Assembly: GCA_027531255.1 (NCBI GenBank)
Contig: JAPZRU010000013.1
Coordinates: 1-64,000 of the forward strand
Direction: 5' to 3'
Length of the DNA stretch: 64,000 nucleotides
Source: Steroidobacteraceae bacterium
GTDB taxonomy: Bacteria > Pseudomonadota > Gammaproteobacteria > Steroidobacterales > Steroidobacteraceae
Shown: piece by piece, positions 43,674 to 51,992 of the stretch
How positions within the stretch are numbered: the first letter of the stretch is position 1
Layout: each line of letters starts with the position of its first letter
The notes under the pieces: model-generated
Databases searched by the model: none
What the model was told of the DNA's origin: nothing
What the model saw: the letters and a program-made list of their open reading frames with translations, nothing else
Position numbers and translations under genes: made by a program

Positions 43674-44302
43674 TGGATGATCCCGTTCCTGAGAGCGTAG
43701 GAAGTGAGGTCCGCGTTGGTGCGCAGACTCATCTTCTCGAGGATGCGGGTGCGATACGTGCTGACGGTCTTCACGGACAGGCACAGTTCGTCCGCGATCT
43801 CGGAGACCGCCTGGCCGCTGGCCAGCTTGGTGAAGATCTGGAACTCGCGCTCCGAGAGCTTCGAGTGGATCGGCTTGTCGCTGCCGCCGTCGATGTCCGA
43901 CAGCAGGAGTTCCGCGAGGGTCGCGCTGACGTAGCGGCGCCCCTGCAGCACCGCGTTGACGGCCTTCAGGAGGTCGTCCGCGGCGCTGGTCTTCGCGAGG
44001 AAACCCGAGGCACCCGCGCGCAGCACGTTCAGCGCGTACTGGCGCTCGGGATAGCCGCTGATCACGAGCACCTTGGTGGACGGGTGCGCCGCGCGGATGT
44101 GCCGCAGCACGTCCAGACCGCTGCGATCCGGCATGCCGATGTCGAGGATCACGAGATCCCACTTGCCGGTACGCAGGATGTCGAGCGTCTCCTTGCCGGA
44201 GGCGGCCTCGCCGATCTGCGTGATGGTTCGGTCCTCGGCGAGGAACTGGCGCAGGCCGGCGCGCACGACCGCGTGGTCGTCGGCGATCAGTACTGTAGGC
44301 AT
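43670..44302 (-). CDS. NarL/FixJ-family response regulator
   Basis: A 210-residue two-domain regulator. Receiver: TVLIADDHAVVRAGLRQFL, phosphoacceptor Asp in WDLVILDIGMPDRSGLDVL, VLVISGY and the Lys in GFLAKTSAADDL. Output: LuxR-type HTH LSEREFQIFTKLASGQAVSE, DELCLSVKTVSTYRTRILEKM. Complete length, unlike the stub beside acs. It lies downstream of the sigma-54 activator gene (64-base gap) and overlaps the single-domain receiver gene, forming a signalling operon. The cognate kinase is not in the window. Confidence 0.93.
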   Translation of the reverse strand: MPTVLIADDHAVVRAGLRQFLAEDRTITQIGEAASGKETLDILRTGKWDLVILDIGMPDRSGLDVLRHIRAAHPSTKVLVISGYPERQYALNVLRAGASGFLAKTSAADDLLKAVNAVLQGRRYVSATLAELLLSDIDGGSDKPIHSKLSEREFQIFTKLASGQAVSEIADELCLSVKTVSTYRTRILEKMSLRTNADLTSYALRNGIIQ

Positions 44303-44365
44303 TCCTTACCAGTCCTCCGTGGGCGGCGCGGCATCCAGCGGCCCTTCGCGCCCACCATCGTACGG

Positions 44366-45433
44366 TCAGCTCTCCGCCCAGGCGGGCTCGCGTGCGTACC
44401 CCTTGAGTTTGTTATACAGCGTCTTGAGGCTGCATCCCAACACCTGCGCGGCGCGACGCTTGTTGCCCTGGTAGTGCTGCAGCGTGGCCTCGATCAGCGA
44501 GCGCTCCGCCTGGTCGAGCCGCGCACCGACCGGCACCTGGATCGCCGCGGCGCCGGTTGCGCCGACCGCGCCGTGGGCGCCGTCGAGCGGCACCAGATCG
44601 AGTTCGTCGTCGGCGAGGATGTAGGCGCGCTCCACGGCGTTCTTCAGTTCGCGGACATTGCCGGGCCAGGGATGCTGGTGCAAGTGCGCGAGTGCCTGTT
44701 CGGAGAGCCGCTTGGCGGTGCCGCAAGCCGCGTTGCGCTCGGCGAGGAAGTTCTCCGCGAGCAGCACGACGTCGTCGCCGCGCTCGCGCAGCGCCGGCAC
44801 GTGGATCGGGAACACCGCGAGCCGGTAGAGCACGTCCTCGCGCAACCGGCCGTCGCGCACCGCTCGGAACGGGTCGCGGTTCGTGGCCGCGACCACGCGG
44901 ATGTCGGTCTGCAGCTCCGTCGTGCCGCCGACGCGCGCGAAGCGCTGCGTCTCGAGCACGCGCAACAGCCGCGTCTGCATCTCCACCGGCATCTCGGTGA
45001 TTTCGTCGAGGAACAGCGTGCCGCACTTGGCACGCTCGAACACGCCGGCGTGGGCGCGCGAGGCGCCGGTGAAGCTGCCCTTCTCGTAGCCGAACAGCTC
45101 GGCCTCGATCAGCGTGGCCGGAATGGCGCCGCAGTTGATCGCGACGAACGGCGCCCCGGTCCGCAGGCTCCTGCCGTGGATCTCGTGGGCGACCAGTTCC
45201 TTGCCGCAGCCGCTGTCGCCGATGATCAGCACCGTCACGTCCGTCGGCGCGACCCGCTCGATCATCCGGTACACCCGCTGCATCGTCGGCGCCCGCCCGA
45301 TCAGCGCGCCGAACCGCTCGGGCCTCTCCTCGATGGCCGCCTCGACCGCGACGAGTTCCCCGCCCGCGATCGCGTCGGCCGGCAGCGCGGCGTCGTCCGC
45401 GTCGGGATGCTGGAAATCGTGCTGGAAGTCCAT
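44366..45433 (-). CDS. Sigma-54-dependent activator (AAA+ plus Fis-type HTH, no receiver)
   Basis: A 355-residue bacterial enhancer-binding protein. A short acidic N-terminus (about 35 residues) has no receiver, GAF or PAS domain. The AAA+ domain shows Walker A GDSGCGKE, the sigma-54 contact loop GSFTGA (a Ser variant of GAFTGA), Walker B GTLFLDEI and the sensor region REDVLYRLAVFPI. A Fis-like HTH ends the protein (ATLQHYQGNKRRAAQVLGCS, LKTLYNKLKGY). Without a sensory domain it may be controlled by level or by a partner protein. It is divergent from a lipoprotein gene with a consensus sigma-54 promoter (45660-45675), its most likely target. Confidence 0.93.
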   Translation of the reverse strand: MDFQHDFQHPDADDAALPADAIAGGELVAVEAAIEERPERFGALIGRAPTMQRVYRMIERVAPTDVTVLIIGDSGCGKELVAHEIHGRSLRTGAPFVAINCGAIPATLIEAELFGYEKGSFTGASRAHAGVFERAKCGTLFLDEITEMPVEMQTRLLRVLETQRFARVGGTTELQTDIRVVAATNRDPFRAVRDGRLREDVLYRLAVFPIHVPALRERGDDVVLLAENFLAERNAACGTAKRLSEQALAHLHQHPWPGNVRELKNAVERAYILADDELDLVPLDGAHGAVGATGAAAIQVPVGARLDQAERSLIEATLQHYQGNKRRAAQVLGCSLKTLYNKLKGYAREPAWAES

Positions 45434-45659
45434 GGGCCGTGCCCTCCTTGGCCGTGCAAGATTTACGTCCCTCACCTTGTAACTTGCGTTGCCGCGGTCA
45501 TTCAGCGGCCGGCGCTGAAACTCCGATAGGACGACCGATACGAGACCGTAGGACACGTGCGGACAGGCTGCGGAACCCCGTGAATCACCGGGAATCGCGC
45601 GCCGTCCGCGGATTTAGGCAACTGCGTCGCGGTCGGCTCTCGCAGACTCGTACCGGCAA

Positions 45660-45675
45660 TGGCACGCGCGTTGCA
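45660..45675 (+). promoter_or_regulatory. Consensus sigma-54 promoter (-24/-12)
   Basis: TGGCACGCGCGTTGCA matches the RpoN consensus TGGCAC-N5-TTGCA at every defined base with correct spacing. Transcription would start near 45686, about 57 bases before the ATG of the lipoprotein gene at 45743. It lies in the 309-base spacer (45434-45742) between that gene and the divergent sigma-54 activator; no other gene is apparent there. Confidence 0.85.
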
Positions 45676-45742
45676 ATTCCGTTCGTGCGTGCCGTCGCGC
45701 GCGGCGGCCGGAGTACCGTGCAGGTCACGGCGGAGGATCGGG

Positions 45743-46210
45743 ATGACGCAAGTTGGCGCGCGCGGAGCGGCGCTCACGGGACCGCTGGTCCTGTTCGTCG
45801 GCCTGCTCGCAGGCGCCGCGGCGCTCGCGGGCTGCGGTCGCGAGGATCCGGCCGAGACCCGGGCGGACGTCGCGCGCGCGGAAACCGAGGCGACCGAGCA
45901 GGTCGCCGCGGCGCGCGAGGCCGCGGCGGACACGAATTCCGACGCCCGGCACGAGGCGGCCCAGTCGATCGTCGAGTCCGGAGGCGAGTCCGGCGGATCC
46001 GCGCCGGACGCGAACCGGGAACTGCGCACTGCGTCGGCCGAGGGCGCGTACGCGGTCGCGGTCGCACAGGCCGAGGGCGCCCACAGGGTCGCCGTCGAGC
46101 GCTGCGACGCGCTGTCGGGCGACGCGCGACTGATCTGCCGCGATCGCGCCGACGCCGAACTGCAGCGGGCCAAGGCCCGCGCGCAGGCGGCGCGCGACGG
46201 ACGGAACTGA
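45743..46210 (+). CDS. Lipoprotein of unknown function under a sigma-54 promoter
   Basis: A 155-residue protein with a lipoprotein signal (LVLFVGLLAGAAALAGC, acceptor Cys31). The mature part is highly charged, Ala/Glu/Arg-rich and helical (EDPAETRADVARAETEATEQ, AVAVAQAEGAHRVAVERC, then CRDRADAELQRAKARAQAA), suggesting a periplasmic coiled coil. Two cysteines bracket DALSGDARLI and may form a disulfide. GGAGGA precedes the ATG. The sigma-54 promoter upstream and the divergent activator suggest a dedicated regulator-target pair in envelope stress. No family recognised. Confidence 0.8.
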   Translation: MTQVGARGAALTGPLVLFVGLLAGAAALAGCGREDPAETRADVARAETEATEQVAAAREAAADTNSDARHEAAQSIVESGGESGGSAPDANRELRTASAEGAYAVAVAQAEGAHRVAVERCDALSGDARLICRDRADAELQRAKARAQAARDGRN

Positions 46211-46265
46211 ACTGAGGAGGCGCGCGGACGGAGCGGCGACGCCGCGATCGCGAGGTATCGAGCCC

Positions 46266-46287
46266 CCCGCGGCAGGCGGGAATGGCG
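46266..46287 (+). repeat. 22-base intergenic repeat, copy 2
   Basis: It matches 33473-33494 in 21 of 22 bases (CCCGC/GCGGG stem followed by an ATGGCG tail) and lies between the lipoprotein gene and the AI-2E exporter relic. See copy 1. Confidence 0.45.
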
Positions 46288-46319
46288 CCCGGAGGGCGCC
46301 CCTGGAGCGCATCCCGAAG

Positions 46320-46500
46320 CGACCCTTCGCGATGCGCTCGTTTTTTCCGTGCTCGCGGTCGCAGGCACCTTCCTGCTGCTGACGACGATCGAAGGACAGA
46401 TCGTGCAGCCGATCGCGGTGGGACGCCGACTGGCCGTGAGTCCGCTGATCGTGATAATCGCGCCGTCGTTCCCGGGCTGGCTCCGGGGCATCGCCGGGCG
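46320..46500 (+). pseudogene. C-terminal fragment of an AI-2E/PerM-family exporter
   Basis: In one frame the segment VAGTFLLLTTIEGQIVQPIA, then VGRRLAVSPLIVIIAP and GWLRGIAG, matches the conserved C-terminal membrane region of AI-2E family transporters (the H/TxIEGQxVxPxxxGRRLxLNP motif). The other 280 or so residues of the family, including most membrane helices, are missing upstream, and the last helix is lost downstream where the frame runs into polar sequence. AI-2E exporters often sit among DUF883, GlsB and OmpA-lipoprotein stress genes, so this is a relic of that set. Nothing else is seen in the 46211-46542 gap besides the repeat at 46266. Confidence 0.75.
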
Positions 46501-46542
46501 CGACCGTGAGGATTCCAGCCGGGGGACAGGGAAGCAGTCCGC

Positions 46543-47724
46543 ATGGGCGACGAAGACCGTAACTCCGCCGACGCCGCCTCCGTCGACCGCGGCGCGCGCG
46601 TGATCGCGCTCGGCACCGCGGGCCGCGCCAGTCGGCGCGAGGTGCCCGACGCGGGACGCGTACGCAGCCGCAGCGAAGCCGCGCTCGCTCGCCAGCTGCA
46701 CGCGATGTCCGCGCTCCTGCTGTTCAACGAGGGCGTATCCGGCGACCGGCCCTACGACGAGCTGCTGCAGCGGCTGACCGCAGAACTGCCGACGATCCTC
46801 GAGGCTCGCCTGGCGATGCTGGTGGTCGCCGAGCAGGAGAACGGTCCGCTCGCACTCTACTGGTCGCGCCGCGGCGCAGACCTCGCGGAACGGCAGTCGC
46901 TCGAGTCGGTGCCGGTCGAGCGCCTGCGCGGCGGCGGCACCGAGGCATGGGTGAAGCTGCTCGACCGGCTCCCGGACCGCGTGCGCGAGGAACTGAAGCG
47001 CGTGTCGCCGGAGCGCCTGCGCATCACGCCGATCGGCGCACGCGACCGGCTGGTCGGACTGCTGGTCGCCGGCAGCGACGAGGACGCACCACGCGGCGGC
47101 TGGGCCTGGCACCACGTCGTAGCACGCAACGTGGCGACCGCCACCCAGCGCCTGCGCCGCAACCGCGAACTGGTGCGCCGAGCCTACTTCGACACGTTGA
47201 CGGGGCTCCCCAATCGCGACCTGTTCCAGGACCGCCTGACGCAGGCCGTCGCTCGGGCGCGCCGCACGGGCCTGCCGCTCGCCGTGCTGTATCTCGACCT
47301 CGACGACTTCAAGTGGGTCAACGACACGCTCGGCCACCACGCCGGCGACGAACTGCTCAAGCGCGTGGCGACGGCGCTCGCCTTGGGCCTGCGCGAGACC
47401 GACACGGTCGCACGGCTGGCCGGCGACGAATTCGCGATCCTGCTGCCCGACGTCGGCGATGCCCGCCAGATCGAGGCCGTGCTCGCGGCGCTGCGCACGC
47501 GGCTGCAGACGCCCGCGCGCATCGGGACCACCGAGCTCGAACTCCGCGCCTCGATCGGGATCGCCGTGTTCCCGCTGCACGGCACGGACGCCGACACGCT
47601 GCTGCGCAGCGCGGATGCGGCGATGTACCGCGTGAAGCGTGCCCGCGCCGTGCGCCGCCAGCGCGAGGCCGTCGACGGCGGGCCGCGACGCGACGAGATC
47701 GCGTCCAGCGGTGCGCTGCTCTGA
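46543..47724 (+). CDS. Diguanylate cyclase with N-terminal GAF-like sensor
   Basis: A 393-residue protein. After a disordered basic leader (about 1-45), residues about 50-200 resemble a GAF-type sensory domain (LLFNEGVSGDRPYDELLQRL, RLAMLVVAEQ, RDRLVGLLVAGSDED). The GGDEF domain follows: FDTLTGLPNRDLFQDRL, LDLDDFKWVNDTLGHHAGDEL, then active-site ARLAGDEFAILL and SIGIAVFPLHG. The signature is AGDEF instead of GGDEF, a variant seen in some active cyclases. An intact inhibitory I-site RETD lies five residues upstream. The likely product is c-di-GMP in response to a cytoplasmic signal. No membrane segment is visible. Convergent with otsA. Confidence 0.9.
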   Translation: MGDEDRNSADAASVDRGARVIALGTAGRASRREVPDAGRVRSRSEAALARQLHAMSALLLFNEGVSGDRPYDELLQRLTAELPTILEARLAMLVVAEQENGPLALYWSRRGADLAERQSLESVPVERLRGGGTEAWVKLLDRLPDRVREELKRVSPERLRITPIGARDRLVGLLVAGSDEDAPRGGWAWHHVVARNVATATQRLRRNRELVRRAYFDTLTGLPNRDLFQDRLTQAVARARRTGLPLAVLYLDLDDFKWVNDTLGHHAGDELLKRVATALALGLRETDTVARLAGDEFAILLPDVGDARQIEAVLAALRTRLQTPARIGTTELELRASIGIAVFPLHGTDADTLLRSADAAMYRVKRARAVRRQREAVDGGPRRDEIASSGALL

Positions 47725-47749
47725 GCGCCCGGGCGCGGGTGGCGGAGGC

Positions 47750-49150
47750 TCAGGCGCGGACGGCGGAGGCCTGGGCGGCCGGATCGCCCTCGAGGGTGTC
47801 GAGGAAGCGCCGGTGCCAGGCGTGGATGTCGTTCCGCCGCAGCACCTCGAGCAGCGCCTGGTGCCGCTGGCGACGCTCGCCGAGCGGCATCCTGACGGCG
47901 GCCTGCAGCGCGTGCGCGAGCGCCTTGGCGTCGTAGGGATTCACGAGGATCGCGTTCGTCATCTCGCGCGCGGCGCCGGCCAGCGTGGAGAGCACCAGCA
48001 CGCCGGGATCCGCGGGATCCTGCGCCGCGACGAACTCCTTGGCGACCAGGTTCATGCCGTCGCGCACCGGCGTGACCACGCCGACCTGGGCGGCGCGGCA
48101 GAAGCCCATGAGCAGCGACTGCGGGTAGTTTCGGTTCAGGTAGCGGATCGGGGTCCAGTCGGCCTCGCCGAAGCGCCCGTTGATGCGGCCGGCGGACTGC
48201 TCCAGCGCGCGTCGCATCTGCGCGTAGGCGCGCACGTCGGTGCGCGACAGCGGCGCGATCTGCAGCAGCGTCATCCGGTTGCGGTTCTCGGGGTGCGTCT
48301 CCAGCAACCGTTCGTAGGCCTGGAAGCGCTCGACGAGGCCCTTGCTGTAGTCCAGACGGTCGACGCCGATCAGGAGCTTGCGGCCGAGCAGGCTCGTCAT
48401 CGTGCGCTTCACGGTCTCGTGGTGCTGCGCCTCGATGGCGAGCGCCTGCAGCGCGTCCACGTCGACGCCGATCGGGAACACGCCCGCCTGCAGCCGGCGC
48501 GCACCGATCCGGATCCGGCCGTCCGGTTCGAGCGCCTCCGGCCCATACACGTGCTCGATCGCTGCACGGAATGCGTTCAGGTCGGCAGCGGTCTGGAAGC
48601 CGACGAGGTCGTAGGCGGCGAGGTCGCGCACGAGCTCCGCGTATACCGGAAGCGAGCGCAGCACCTCGATGTGCGGGAACGGGATGTGGAGGAAGAACCC
48701 GATCCGGCGGTCCACGCCCGCCTCGCGCAACCGCTGCCCTAGCGGGATCAGGTGATAGTCGTGCACCCAGATCACGTCGTCGGGCTTCAGCAGCGGCACG
48801 AGCCGCCGCGCGAACAGTGCGTTGACCCGCTCGTACGCGAGGTACTGGGCCTCCGAGTAGCGCAGGTCGTTCAGGAAGTAGTGGAAGGTCGGCCACAGCA
48901 CCGCGTTCGCGAAGCCCGCGTAGTAGAGCTCGTGCTCGCCCCGGTCGAGGTCGATCGTCGCGTAGGTCACGGGGCTGCGGATCGTCAGCTCGGCTTCGGC
49001 GGGCTCGCCCTCCACGAGGTCGCCGCTCCAGCCGAACCACAGGCCGCCCCGCGCGCGCATCGCGGCGAGCACGCCGACCGCGAGGCCGCCGGCCGAGGCT
49101 TCCTTCCGCGGGATCGACAGGCGGTTGGAGACGCAGACGAGGCGACTCAC
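47750..49150 (-). CDS. otsA: Trehalose-6-phosphate synthase
   Basis: A 466-residue GT20 glycosyltransferase making trehalose-6-phosphate from UDP-glucose and glucose-6-phosphate. Motifs: VCVSNRLSIPRKEASAGGLAVG near the start, WVHDYHLIPLGQRLRE, FFLHIPFPHIEVLRSLP, LIGVDRLDYSKGL and VTPVRDGMNLVAKEFVAAQ. It has the normal OtsA length. The start is a GTG overlapping the otsB stop (GTGA), so translation is coupled; any upstream start would lie in otsB. Trehalose serves as an osmoprotectant and stress metabolite. Confidence 0.95.
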   Translation of the reverse strand: MSRLVCVSNRLSIPRKEASAGGLAVGVLAAMRARGGLWFGWSGDLVEGEPAEAELTIRSPVTYATIDLDRGEHELYYAGFANAVLWPTFHYFLNDLRYSEAQYLAYERVNALFARRLVPLLKPDDVIWVHDYHLIPLGQRLREAGVDRRIGFFLHIPFPHIEVLRSLPVYAELVRDLAAYDLVGFQTAADLNAFRAAIEHVYGPEALEPDGRIRIGARRLQAGVFPIGVDVDALQALAIEAQHHETVKRTMTSLLGRKLLIGVDRLDYSKGLVERFQAYERLLETHPENRNRMTLLQIAPLSRTDVRAYAQMRRALEQSAGRINGRFGEADWTPIRYLNRNYPQSLLMGFCRAAQVGVVTPVRDGMNLVAKEFVAAQDPADPGVLVLSTLAGAAREMTNAILVNPYDAKALAHALQAAVRMPLGERRQRHQALLEVLRRNDIHAWHRRFLDTLEGDPAAQASAVRA

Positions 49151-49911
49151 GCGCCGCCTCCCGCGCAAGCGCCGGGCGGGCTCCCGAGCGCGGCCCGCAC
49201 GCAGGCGAGCCAATCGCGCACGGACGCGGGATCCGGGAGCGACCAGCGCGCCGCGACGCGCGGGCCGACCGCGATCGCGTCGCCACCGAGCGCCTCGACG
49301 GTGGCGAAGCCGTCGAGGTCGGTGAGATCGTCGCCGACGTAGACCGGCCGGCGCCCCACGAACGGCGGCTCCGCGAGGAAGGCGCGCACCGCGTCCGCCT
49401 TCGTGCGCAGCGCGGGCTTCAGTTCCAGCACGCACGCGCCGGGCTGCAGCTGCCACCCAGGACCGAGCGCGTCGGCGAGGCGTCGCAGCGTGGCCGTGGC
49501 GGCGGGTTCGAGCGCGGGCGCCTCGCGCCAGTGCACCGCGATCGCCGCGCCCTTGTCCTCGATGCGGAGCGCCGGGTGCCGCGACGCGAGATCGCGGAGC
49601 GCTGCGCGCACGTGCGAAGGCAAGGCGACTGCCGAGGACTCGACGCCCGCCGCGCCGCGCCGCTCGAGGCCGTGCAGCCCGGCGGCGGAGACCGACAGAT
49701 CCGGGAACACGCGGTCCAGCTGCGCCAGCGAGCGGCCGCTGACGAGGGCGAGCGCGCCGTCGAGCGCGCGGGCGAGCGCGTCCAGCACGTCGACGAGCCC
49801 CGACCCGGCGCGCACTGCGCCGGGGTCGTCGACGAACTCGAGCAGCGTACCGTCGACGTCGAGGAACAGCGCCCAGTCGTGCCGGGGTCGCGGGGTATGC
49901 CAGCCGTTCAC
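49147..49911 (-). CDS. otsB: Trehalose-6-phosphate phosphatase
   Basis: A 254-residue HAD-superfamily phosphatase that dephosphorylates trehalose-6-phosphate. HAD motif I is FLDVDGTLLEFVDDP, motif II appears in ALVSGRSLAQLD, and motif III/IV in ELKPALRTKADAVRAFL and YVGDDLTDLDGF. GTG at 49911 (start VNGWHTPRPRHDWALFLDVDG) was chosen since it leaves a usual 14-residue leader; an ATG at 49998 would add 29 Arg/Pro-rich residues. First gene of otsBA. Confidence 0.94.
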   Translation of the reverse strand: MNGWHTPRPRHDWALFLDVDGTLLEFVDDPGAVRAGSGLVDVLDALARALDGALALVSGRSLAQLDRVFPDLSVSAAGLHGLERRGAAGVESSAVALPSHVRAALRDLASRHPALRIEDKGAAIAVHWREAPALEPAATATLRRLADALGPGWQLQPGACVLELKPALRTKADAVRAFLAEPPFVGRRPVYVGDDLTDLDGFATVEALGGDAIAVGPRVAARWSLPDPASVRDWLACVRAALGSPPGACAGGGA

Positions 49912-50040
49912 GCGTGGACGATAGCGACGGCGGCACGCGGCCGGGAGTGCGCCGAATGCATCGTTGGCGCCCGGACTCTCACCGGGGGCAACGGGCACGG
50001 CGCGGCCTTGCGGTTCTGCACGCGCGAGCCGGCGACGCCC

Positions 50041-51045
50041 TCAACCGCGCGGCGCCGCGCCGGCACGCCATGCGCGCGCGATCTCCGTGCCGGTCGCGTT
50101 CCAGACCCCCGCGCGGCGCGTCACGTGCTCCAGCACTCCGCGCAGCGCCTGGATGCGGTACGGCAGGCCCGTGATGTACGGCGTCAGCGGGATGCACAGC
50201 ACGCGACCGCCGTACCGGGCCGCCTCGGCGTACAGCACGTCGAACTGGTCGCAGAGCTGCTGCGCGTACTCGTCCTCGGTGTGGTGGTAGTCGATCAGGA
50301 TCTGCCGGTCCGAGAGTTCCGTCGAGTGCGGCATCGCGACGAGCGTGGGTCCCGTCGGGCGGCCCGGCGCCGCCGTCGAGCCGTAGCCGCCGGCAGCCGC
50401 AGGCACCGCACCCGGCACCGGCGCGGCCGCGATCTCGTAAGGCAGGTCGTCGTTGACCCAGTCGCAGACGTACTCGACGCCGTGCGCCTGCACGAGCTCG
50501 AGCGTGTTGCCCGACTCGCACTTCGCGGGCGACAGCCAGCCGGTGACCGCCTGCCCGGAGACCTTGCGCAGGACCCCGAGCGTCTTCGCGATCACCGCGG
50601 CCTCGGCGTCCTTCGCGAGCCCGCCGTGGTGCAGCGTGTCCATGTCCCAGCCGTGCGCGAGCACTTCCCAGTCGCGCGCCGCGAGGTCGCGCACGAGCGC
50701 CGGGTAGCGCTCCGCCACCGCGCCGTTAACGGCGACGCTCGCGCGCAGCCCGAAGCGGTCGAGGAGCTTCGCGATCCGGTAGATCGCGACGCGGTTGCCG
50801 TAGTCGCGCGTGGTGAAGTGCCGCAGGTCCGGGTACGGGGTGACCATGCTGCCGGGCGCCTTGAACGGCTTGCCCGTCGGATTCAGCGGGAAGAACTCGA
50901 GTGCCGGCACGATCCACAGCGCGACGCGCGCGCCGTCGGGCCACTCGATCTTCGGGCGCGCGAAGGCCTTCGACCACGGGTACAGGTCGTGGTCCATCCC
51001 GTGCCGGCGGCGCGGGTACTCGAGGTAGCTCGGCGGCAGGCTCAT
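50041..51045 (-). CDS. Polysaccharide-deacetylase-fold hydrolase (PuuE-like), copy A
   Basis: A 334-residue NodB/polysaccharide-deacetylase-superfamily protein without signal peptide, so cytoplasmic. It resembles the PuuE allantoinase branch: YPWSKAFARPKIEWPDGARV, ALWIVPALEFFPLNP, TRDYGNRVAIYRIAKLLDRF, the metal-site region VLAHGWDMDTLHHGG, and a closing LCIPLTPYITGLPYRI. A Pro/Ala/Gly-rich insertion lies at about 210-235. The next gene upstream encodes a homologue of similar length (copy B); the two overlap at ATGA and probably form a heteromer or act in sequence. The substrate is unknown; a cyclic amide or N-carbamoyl compound is a reasonable guess from the cysteine hydrolase that opens the operon. 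Confidence 0.85.
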   Translation of the reverse strand: MSLPPSYLEYPRRRHGMDHDLYPWSKAFARPKIEWPDGARVALWIVPALEFFPLNPTGKPFKAPGSMVTPYPDLRHFTTRDYGNRVAIYRIAKLLDRFGLRASVAVNGAVAERYPALVRDLAARDWEVLAHGWDMDTLHHGGLAKDAEAAVIAKTLGVLRKVSGQAVTGWLSPAKCESGNTLELVQAHGVEYVCDWVNDDLPYEIAAAPVPGAVPAAAGGYGSTAAPGRPTGPTLVAMPHSTELSDRQILIDYHHTEDEYAQQLCDQFDVLYAEAARYGGRVLCIPLTPYITGLPYRIQALRGVLEHVTRRAGVWNATGTEIARAWRAGAAPRG

Positions 51046-51992
51046 CGCGAGGCCTCCGTCTCGAGGCCTTCCGGCAGCCGATTCGTCGCCTGCCGGCGCG
51101 CCACGTCGGCGACGACCGTGTCGTAGCAGTTGGCGTAGTAGTACTCGGCGATCTCGCGCGCGGTCGTCACCCAGACGTCCTCGAAGCTAGTGATGTAGGC
51201 GAGCGCCTCCTCGAACGGCTTCACGCGGTGCGGGTGGCCGACGAGGTAGGCGTGCAGCGGGATGCACATGACCGTGCCGCTCTCGGCGCCCTCCTCGTAC
51301 AGCGTGTCGAACTGGCGCCTGATCATGTCGCCGTACGCGCGCGGGCTCGCGAGATAGGAGTTGTAGACGATCACGTCGTTGATCTCGAGCGAGTACGGCA
51401 TCGAGATCAGCCGGCCCTGCTTCACCTTGATCGGCTGCGGGTGGTCGTCCTGGAACAGGTCGCAGGTGTAGAGGATCCCGTACTCCGCGAGCAGGTCCAT
51501 CGTGCGCTCGGTGTGCGTCAGCGCGGGCGCGAGCCAGCCGGCGATCCGCTGGCCGGTGGCGTCCTTCACCGTGCGGATCGAGTCCTCGATGATCGCGCGC
51601 TCCTGGGCCTCGTCCATGCCGTACGAGTAGCGCGTGTTGTAGATGCCGTGCGAGAAGAACTCCCAGTTCCGCTCGACGCACTCGCCGATGATCTCGGGGT
51701 GGTGCTGGCACATCGCGACGGAGAGCGAAACGCTGCCGCGCACGCCGTGCTTGTCCATCGCCTCCATCATCCGCCAGTGGCCGACGCGGTTGCCGTAGTC
51801 GCGGTGCGAGTAGGCATGCACGTCGGGAAGCCCGCGCGGCCACGGCGTGCGGCTCGGGTTGCCGGGCGGGTCGAGCTCGTAGAACTCGATGTTCGGCGCC
51901 ACCCAGAACGCGACGCGCGCGCCGTTCGGCCAGCGGATCTTCGGCCGGTCGACGTACGGCCACCAGTCGTAGAGCCCGGGATCGCGCTTCAC
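51042..51992 (-). CDS. Polysaccharide-deacetylase-fold hydrolase (PuuE-like), copy B
   Basis: A 316-residue homologue of the next gene, sharing the pattern YDWWPYVDRPKIRWPNGARV, AFWVAPNIEFYELDP, HRDYGNRVGHWRMMEAMDKH, the FFSHGIYNTRYSYGMDEAQ metal-site region, GWLAPALTHTERTMDLLAEYG and MCIPLHAYLVGHPHRV. The catalytic-site His (FSHG) is kept. The GTG start overlaps the stop of the cysteine hydrolase gene (GTGA) and its stop overlaps the copy A start (ATGA). Divergence between copies is high, so this is an old duplication with probable division of labour. No transport gene is linked. Confidence 0.86.
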   Translation of the reverse strand: MKRDPGLYDWWPYVDRPKIRWPNGARVAFWVAPNIEFYELDPPGNPSRTPWPRGLPDVHAYSHRDYGNRVGHWRMMEAMDKHGVRGSVSLSVAMCQHHPEIIGECVERNWEFFSHGIYNTRYSYGMDEAQERAIIEDSIRTVKDATGQRIAGWLAPALTHTERTMDLLAEYGILYTCDLFQDDHPQPIKVKQGRLISMPYSLEINDVIVYNSYLASPRAYGDMIRRQFDTLYEEGAESGTVMCIPLHAYLVGHPHRVKPFEEALAYITSFEDVWVTTAREIAEYYYANCYDTVVADVARRQATNRLPEGLETEASR

